NCBI GenBank assembly: GCA_020634435.1
Contig: JACKBS010000008.1
Location: 248,001-312,000, forward strand
Length of the DNA stretch: 64,000 nt
Source of the DNA: Ardenticatenaceae bacterium
GTDB taxonomy: Bacteria; Chloroflexota; Anaerolineae; Promineifilales; Promineifilaceae
Reading direction: 5' to 3'
Notes under the pieces: generated by a model
Told to the model about the DNA's origin: nothing
The model's database searches: none
What the model saw: only the letters and a program-made list of their open reading frames with translations
Shown: one piece after another, positions 59,090 to 64,000 of the stretch
How the letters are laid out: every line of letters begins with the position of its first letter
How positions within the stretch are numbered: position 1 is the first letter of the stretch
Made by a program: the position numbers and the translations under genes

Positions 59090-60109
59090 ATGTTATCCAC
59101 TTTGCTGCACAACCATTTGTTATCCTGGCCTGTCGATTGGACGGCCGTTTTTGACCGTGAAGCACCGCTGATCATTGAAATTGGTTTTGGTGGTGGGCAT
59201 TTTCTGGTGGACCTGGCCCAGAGACGGCCGTTGGCCAATGTACTGGGCGTAGAAATCTCGCTGCCCGCATTAGACAAGGCGCAACGGAAGGTACAAACAG
59301 CCGCTTTGAGCAACGTTCGTGTGTTGCAAAGTGATGCCCGCTATTTGCTGCAAGCGCTGTGTGCCCCAGAATCCATCGCTGAGGTGTACATCAATTTTCC
59401 TGATCCGTGGCCCAAGGCGCGGCAGCTGCACCGCCGCCTGATCAATGAGGAATTTTTGCACCTGCTGGCCACGCGCATGGTGCCTGGCGGCTTGCTAGAC
59501 ATCGGCACGGACCACGCCGACTACGCTTTGGCCATCACCGAGGCGCTGGAGGCAACGCCGTACTTCCACAGCCGGTTGGCTACCACGTTTGTGACGGAAG
59601 ACAACGAGCGGCTGCGCACCAAATACGAGCAGATTGGCCTGGATGAAGGGCGAATTTGCCACTACTACAAATGGGCGCGGCGTGAAACGGCCGTTCCCAA
59701 TCCTTATCCTGTTCCCAAGGAGTTCCCCATGCCCCACGTTGTGCTGCACACCCCCATGGATTTAGACGCAATTCAGGCGCGATACGGCCGTATGCGCACC
59801 AACGACGAAGCGCGCCACGTTAGCTTTATGGAGTTGTTCCGCGCGAATGAAGGCGATGCGCTGTTTGTGGAGACGTACATCAAGGAAGAGCCGGTAGCGC
59901 AGCGGCTGGGGCTGGTCATTCGGCAGCGGGAGCCAGGCAATTACGTTATCAGCCTGCACGAATTGGGCTTTCCCCGGCCAACGGTGGGGGTGCAGCTGGC
60001 TATTGCTGCCCTGGCGCGCTGGTTGGTAAGCCTGGACGATGAGGCCCACATTTTGCACCATAATCTGCCCAGCCAGATGCTGGAAGTGGATGTGATCCAT
60101 GCAGCTTGA
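59090..60109 (+). CDS. trmB: tRNA (guanine-N7-)-methyltransferase with C-terminal extension
   Basis: 339 residues against a usual 210-240. Residues 1-200 hold the SAM motif EIGFGGGHFLVDLA and the TrmB signature INFPDPWPKARQLHRRL. It methylates G46 of tRNA. The last 130 residues (from about VPKEFPMPHVVLHTP) form an additional domain I do not recognise. Overlaps the next gene by 11 bp. Confidence 0.85.
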   Translation: MLSTLLHNHLLSWPVDWTAVFDREAPLIIEIGFGGGHFLVDLAQRRPLANVLGVEISLPALDKAQRKVQTAALSNVRVLQSDARYLLQALCAPESIAEVYINFPDPWPKARQLHRRLINEEFLHLLATRMVPGGLLDIGTDHADYALAITEALEATPYFHSRLATTFVTEDNERLRTKYEQIGLDEGRICHYYKWARRETAVPNPYPVPKEFPMPHVVLHTPMDLDAIQARYGRMRTNDEARHVSFMELFRANEGDALFVETYIKEEPVAQRLGLVIRQREPGNYVISLHELGFPRPTVGVQLAIAALARWLVSLDDEAHILHHNLPSQMLEVDVIHAA

Positions 60110-62639
60110 CCTGGAACTGTACCGCGAAGAGGCCCAAGTTGAAGCGGATGTGCAAATTAGCTACATCCACATTGCCCCGGAACGGCCGTTGCACACCATG
60201 CTGTTTATTCACGGCTTTGGTGGGCGCTCGCGCCAGTGGCGTTACCAGATTGAGCAGTTTGCCCTGCACAACGAAATTATTGCGATTGATTTGCGCGGAC
60301 ACGGCCGTTCCTCCCGACCGGGGTATGGCTACGACATGGATCGCATCCTGGCCGACATTATGGCGGTGCTGCGGCGTTGTGACGTAAATCGGCCGTTTGT
60401 AGTGCTGGGCCATTCCTACGGCGTGGCGATGGCTACCGAGCTGGCCTGGCGTTACCCGGAGCGGGTGAGCCACCTCATTTTGATTGCCGGGGCCGGGGAA
60501 TACAGAATCTCCCCTGCGTACCAATTGATGTTTCGCCTGCCGGAACCATTGCTGCGGCTGCTGCAACCGGTGGCCAACCGGGTAATGGACGCGTCGCTCT
60601 ACGCGCTGCAAGAGATGTACCTGCACAACCTGCGCCACTGGCGGGGTTGGGATAAGTTTCCAGAGCTAAAGCCACCGACGATGGTCATTTTGGGCAACAA
60701 AGACCGCGTGCTGCCCCAATCCGCGTTTGAGCGGGTGGGGGAGCTGGTGCCGGAGGGATCGGAGGTGATCAACGTGGGCGTATCGGCGCACATGGTGATG
60801 CTGGAGCGGCGCGATGCGGTGAACCGGGCCATTGAGCGCTTTTTGGATGGGGAAACGGCCGTTGCGACTTACTCCCGTTGGCGCAGCGATGCCGAAGCAG
60901 GCGGACGGGGCGGTTTGTCGGCAGAACGGCCGTGGCTCGCGAGTTATGAAACGGCCGTCCCGCCCACCATTGATGTGCCTCGCCTGCCGCTGTATCGCCT
61001 GTTGGATCGCGCTTACCGTCGTTTTCCCAACCGCCCCGCCCTTCGTTTTATGGGGCGTACCCTCAGTTACCGCTCGTTAAGTGCCCAGGCAGGCCGTCTG
61101 GCCAACGGGCTGCTGTCGCTTGGGGTGAAAAAAGGCACGCGGGTGATGCTGCTGTTGCCTAACGTGCCGCATCTGGTGATTGCTTACTACGGCACGCTGC
61201 GCATCGGGGGCATTGTGGTGATGGCTAATCCGCTGGACCCGGCGCAGGAGTTGGTGCGGCAGGCCAGTGCGTCGGGCGCGGAAGTGTTGGTGACGTTGGG
61301 GCGTTTTCGAGAAACGGCCGTTCAGATTAAAGCGCAAACCGGCGTGCGCCACATCATTTTTGCCTGCATCAGCGACTATCTGCCGCTGCAAAAGCAAGTG
61401 ATGGCCTCGTTGTTGCCCGCGCAGCGCACTGTGGACCGTCCCCCGGCCATGCCCAGCGGGTCTGATTTTGCCTGGCGGAGCTGGCTGCGTAAATTTAGGC
61501 CGCAGCCGCCCAAAGTAGAAGTGCGAGCAGAAGATACGGCCGTTATCCAGTTCACCAGCGGCACGACGGGCAAGCCGAAGGGCGTGGTGCTGAGCCACTA
61601 CAATTTGGTGGCCAATACACTCCAGGTGCGCCTCTGGCTCACCGACACGCGTGACGGCCTGGAAGCGATGCTGTGCGTGGTGCCGTTCAGCCATGTTTAT
61701 GGCATGACCTCGGCCATGAATCTGGCGGTGAGCATTGGGGCTAGCATGGTTTTGCTGCCGCGCTTCGATACGGAAGAGGTGCTGCGCAGCATCCGTCGCT
61801 ACCGGCCAACGCTGTTCCCCGGTGTGCCCGCGATGTACGTGGCGATCAATAACTTTCCTGGCGTGCGCAAATTTGGCATCGACTCAATCCGTGCCTGCAT
61901 TAGCGGGGCAGCGCCGCTGCCAATTGAGGTAAAGGAAACGTTTGAGAAGCTAACCAAGGGCAAGCTGGTGGAAGGGTACGGCTTGAGTGAAGCCAGCCCG
62001 GTGACCCATGCCAATCCGATTAACGGCCGTCACAAAGTTGGTTCGATTGGGTTGCCGCTGCCCAGCACGGAAGCGCGCATTGTGGATTTGAAGTCGGGAC
62101 GGCCGTTGGCGGCCGGGCAAATTGGCGAATTGGTGGTGCGTGGGCCGCAGGTGATGCGCGGTTACTGGGAAGATGAGACCGCGACTCGCGAGGTCATTGA
62201 CAAGGACGGCTGGCTGCACACCAACGACGTAGCCCGCATGACCGAAGACGGCTACTTCCAGATCATCAGCCGTCGGCAAGACAGCTGGACGGGCGAAGAT
62301 AGCGGCCTGGCCTACCCGCGCGATGTGGAAGAAGTCATTTACGAACTGCCGGAAGTGCGTGAAGTGGTGGTGGTAGGTATTGCCAACCAGCCAGTGGCCT
62401 TTGTGAGCCTCAAAGAAAAGACGCGCTTGCCTGCCAAAACCATCATTTCGTTTTGTGAGCGGCGGCTGCCGCCCAGCCAGGTGCCCAAGCTGGTGATTTT
62501 TGTGAAGGAGTTCCCGCGCAGCTTCATTGGCAAGGTGCTGCGGCGCGAGTTAGTGTCGCAATATGAGCAGCAAATTATGGCGGAGGGAGGCAGTGTGGGG
62601 CAGCATTTGGCCGGTTTGGAAGATACTGCCGTTGAATAA
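60099..62639 (+). CDS. Fusion of an alpha/beta-hydrolase with an AMP-dependent acyl-CoA synthetase
   Basis: 846 residues. Residues 1-250 are an alpha/beta-hydrolase: oxyanion region FIHGFGG, nucleophile GHSYG (Ser about 106) and a late His in VSAHMVML. Residues 290-830 are an ANL-family ligase: FTSGTTGKPKG (AMP-binding P-loop), YGLSEASPV, HTNDVARM and the C-terminal catalytic Lys in FPRSFIGKVLRREL. The hydrolase could release a fatty acid which the synthetase then activates; this channeling idea is inference. It is cotranscribed with trmB. Confidence 0.85.
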   Translation: MQLDLELYREEAQVEADVQISYIHIAPERPLHTMLFIHGFGGRSRQWRYQIEQFALHNEIIAIDLRGHGRSSRPGYGYDMDRILADIMAVLRRCDVNRPFVVLGHSYGVAMATELAWRYPERVSHLILIAGAGEYRISPAYQLMFRLPEPLLRLLQPVANRVMDASLYALQEMYLHNLRHWRGWDKFPELKPPTMVILGNKDRVLPQSAFERVGELVPEGSEVINVGVSAHMVMLERRDAVNRAIERFLDGETAVATYSRWRSDAEAGGRGGLSAERPWLASYETAVPPTIDVPRLPLYRLLDRAYRRFPNRPALRFMGRTLSYRSLSAQAGRLANGLLSLGVKKGTRVMLLLPNVPHLVIAYYGTLRIGGIVVMANPLDPAQELVRQASASGAEVLVTLGRFRETAVQIKAQTGVRHIIFACISDYLPLQKQVMASLLPAQRTVDRPPAMPSGSDFAWRSWLRKFRPQPPKVEVRAEDTAVIQFTSGTTGKPKGVVLSHYNLVANTLQVRLWLTDTRDGLEAMLCVVPFSHVYGMTSAMNLAVSIGASMVLLPRFDTEEVLRSIRRYRPTLFPGVPAMYVAINNFPGVRKFGIDSIRACISGAAPLPIEVKETFEKLTKGKLVEGYGLSEASPVTHANPINGRHKVGSIGLPLPSTEARIVDLKSGRPLAAGQIGELVVRGPQVMRGYWEDETATREVIDKDGWLHTNDVARMTEDGYFQIISRRQDSWTGEDSGLAYPRDVEEVIYELPEVREVVVVGIANQPVAFVSLKEKTRLPAKTIISFCERRLPPSQVPKLVIFVKEFPRSFIGKVLRRELVSQYEQQIMAEGGSVGQHLAGLEDTAVE

Positions 62640-62640
62640 A

Positions 62641-63066
62641 TCAGGCGAGGTGCTGTTTGATAATTTGCAGCACAGTTTCTAATCGGTAAGGTTTATTGAG
62701 GAAACCGGTGGGGTGCATACGGCCCAGCTTCTTCAAAATATCACCTTCAGAGTAGCCCGAAGAAAGGATAATTTTGACGGTGGGATCGATTTCCCGCAGG
62801 GCGGTAAAGGTGTCGATGCCGCTCATGCCGGGCATGGATAGGTCTAAAATGATGAGGCCAATCTGTTCCTGATTGGCGGCAAATTGGGTGACGCCTTCTT
62901 CGCCGTTAGCAGCGGCCAGGGTGTTGACAGATTCCATGTCCAGGATGTCTTCGATGGTTTCGCGCACTTGCCTTTCGTCGTCGATGATGAGGACGGATTT
63001 TTGGGCGGCAGACGGCCGTTTTTCTAACTTGTCTTGCGGCGGCTGGTTGGTGTGCTGCTCTTCCAT
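62641..63066 (-). CDS. Stand-alone response regulator receiver protein
   Basis: 141 residues; a disordered N-terminus of about 20 residues, then SVLIIDDERQ (acid pair), phosphoacceptor Asp in LIILDLSMPGMSG, Ser in ILSSGYS and Lys in FLNKPY. No output domain, as in CheY/Spo0F-type relays. Stop is one base from the stop of the convergent fusion gene. The cognate kinase is not in the window. Confidence 0.88.
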   Translation of the reverse strand: MEEQHTNQPPQDKLEKRPSAAQKSVLIIDDERQVRETIEDILDMESVNTLAAANGEEGVTQFAANQEQIGLIILDLSMPGMSGIDTFTALREIDPTVKIILSSGYSEGDILKKLGRMHPTGFLNKPYRLETVLQIIKQHLA

Positions 63067-63318
63067 TTTGTGGACCTATCTGGTTCTTCTCCTGGCACGT
63101 GTCCCCTACTGTGCGCATGGTTTTTTCTACGACAAGAGCATTATAGCAAAGGGTGCAAGCGATGTGTGCAGGACATAAGGTTGATACGGCCGTTATTTTC
63201 ACCATTCTAATAGAGATCGTAGATGTTTGTCTAATAAAATGTTGCCCTATAGCTATTCATTGCTAAACTTGCCATACGGCCGTTGCAATTTTGCGTACAC
63301 AAAAATGGGAGAATGGAT
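63067..63318. other. Divergent gap between the response regulator and the M3 peptidase
   Basis: 252 bp, AT-rich, with two intergenic ACGGCCGT palindromes (63186-63193 and 63276-63283). Promoters for both genes should lie here but none is near consensus. GGGAGAA is the ribosome-binding site of the peptidase. Confidence 0.4.
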
Positions 63319-64000
63319 ATGAGTCAGGTTAAAACAGAACTGCCCCATTGGGACTTCAGCACAGTGTTTCCCGGTTTGGATTCCCCGGAATTTGCCTCTG
63401 GTTTCCAATCAGTGATCGATGCGATTGCCGGATTGGTCACCTTTTTTGACGAGAACAAGATTAACCGGTTGGATACGGCCGTTCCCGCGGATGACAAATT
63501 GGTGAAACTGTTCGAGACGGTTATCAGCCGCTATAACGCCGTTGAAGACCAGAGCCTGACGCTGCAAGCCTACCTGTATGGCTTCCTCACCACCGACTCG
63601 CGCAATAATGAGGCCCAGGCGCGTAATAGCGAGCTCATGCCGCACCTCTCCCGCTTTGCGCTGCTGCACACCCGGCTCACCGCCTGGATTGGTTCGCTGG
63701 ACGTAGAGATTTTGCTGGAAAAATCGGCAGTAGCCCAGGCGCACGAATATATGTTGGCGCGGGCACGGCAAGAAGCGATGCATTTGATGTCGCCGGAGCA
63801 GGAAGATTTAGCCGCCGAGCTGTCGCTGACGGGTGGCAGCAGCTGGTACCGCCTGTTTAGCGACTACACTTCCCAAATCAAAGTAGACATCGAGCGTGAT
63901 GGCGAGATAGAGGCGATGCCCCTGACCGCCGCGCAAAACCTGGCGTTTGACCCCGACCGGACGGTGCGAGCACAGTCACACCAGGCGGTTTTGGATGCGT
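63319..64000 (+). CDS. M3 family oligoendopeptidase (PepF-like), N-terminal part
   Basis: 227 codons are visible before the window ends. WDFSTVFPGLDSPEF and the following helices match the N-terminal domain of oligoendopeptidase F-type M3 peptidases; the zinc motif HEXXH would lie beyond the edge. ATG at 63319 follows GGGAGAA. Intracellular peptide degradation is the likely role. Confidence 0.75.
   Translation, partial: MSQVKTELPHWDFSTVFPGLDSPEFASGFQSVIDAIAGLVTFFDENKINRLDTAVPADDKLVKLFETVISRYNAVEDQSLTLQAYLYGFLTTDSRNNEAQARNSELMPHLSRFALLHTRLTAWIGSLDVEILLEKSAVAQAHEYMLARARQEAMHLMSPEQEDLAAELSLTGGSSWYRLFSDYTSQIKVDIERDGEIEAMPLTAAQNLAFDPDRTVRAQSHQAVLDA

Larger units (their letters stand above)
154..63482. 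repeat. Dispersed palindromic octamer ACGGCCGT (HIP1-like), about 103 copies
   Basis: First-base positions read by eye: 154 214 448 577 619 988 1087 1185 1687 1828 2323 3250 4099 4361 4530 5363 6016 6964 7473 7636 8322 8462 8748 8856 9063 9249 9406 10130 11159 12100 12553 12840 13167 13737 14805 15432 15522 16082 16824 17542 18594 18756 19941 20266 20847 21177 21502 21958 21980 22958 23219 23257 23920 24018 24582 24998 26488 27375 27444 29482 35171 37786 38861 39694 41357 42309 43014 43784 45121 47049 48028 48373 49287 51575 51913 52066 52741 53208 53619 53658 54405 54745 54934 56010 56508 57642 59141 59224 59687 59784 60182 60301 60855 60926 60951 61314 61536 62023 62099 63012 63186 63276 63475. 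Flanks favour A before and T after. In genes it reads as Thr-Ala-Val, Gly-Arg or Arg-Pro depending on frame. Confidence 0.9.

Noticed and set aside
1..64000. tRNA or rRNA genes
   Set aside because: I saw no TPsiC-arm signature (GGTTCnAnTCC) in a gap with a foldable cloverleaf and no rRNA sequence.

Overview
This window looks like a chromosomal segment of a Chloroflexota bacterium, probably Anaerolineae-like. The assignment rests on protein style and gene content: the solute-binding lipoprotein has the repeated VEVTRVV-type linker common in that phylum, secreted proteins carry Thr/Pro-rich linkers, RpoB, S12 and L29 carry lineage-type insertions or extensions, and the gene order is bacterial. 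I see no rRNA, tRNA, CRISPR array or intact insertion sequence.

Layout. 1-9.4 kb: mixed housekeeping and membrane genes (lipoprotein, DUF1499, MFS exporter, Nfu N-domain protein, YtxH-like, membrane-anchored metalloprotease, FabH, a CcmC-like protein, GNAT, a thioredoxin-fold protein that lost its CXXC). 9.4-10.8 kb: a short AT-richer patch with an orphan secreted protein and an antitoxin/nucleotidyltransferase-like overlapping pair. 10.8-20 kb: twelve minus-strand genes that look like one functional neighbourhood: DUF4097 proteins, a DUF2089 zinc-ribbon regulator, several small proteins sharing a helical-hairpin (SHOCT-like) module and a beta core, an ABC-2 transporter (ATPase plus two permeases), a GNAT and a 2H phosphoesterase. 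20-25.8 kb: glycosyltransferases, DUF951, site-2 protease, HD protein and a TyrA-like dehydrogenase.

26-51.4 kb: a fused str-S10-spc-alpha ribosomal supercluster led by rpoB and ending with truA-rplM-rpsI. It lacks rpoC beside rpoB, and lacks map and infA beside adk. Many of its gaps hold strong hairpins just ahead of particular ribosomal genes. 51.5-64 kb: MazG/YabN-type protein, SH3 protein, ABC exporter, arginase, peptide-binding lipoprotein, long TrmB, an alpha/beta-hydrolase fused to an acyl-CoA synthetase, a response regulator and a partial M3 peptidase.

The strongest unexplained signal is DNA-level: the palindrome ACGGCCGT (often AACGGCCGTT) occurs about 103 times by my eye count where about one is expected at even base composition. 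It occurs in all reading frames and both inside and between genes, like the HIP1 element of cyanobacteria. Non-operonic gaps are also filled with several families of short inverted-repeat elements. Five genes have a consensus -10 box 6-8 nt before the ATG and no Shine-Dalgarno, suggesting leaderless transcripts.
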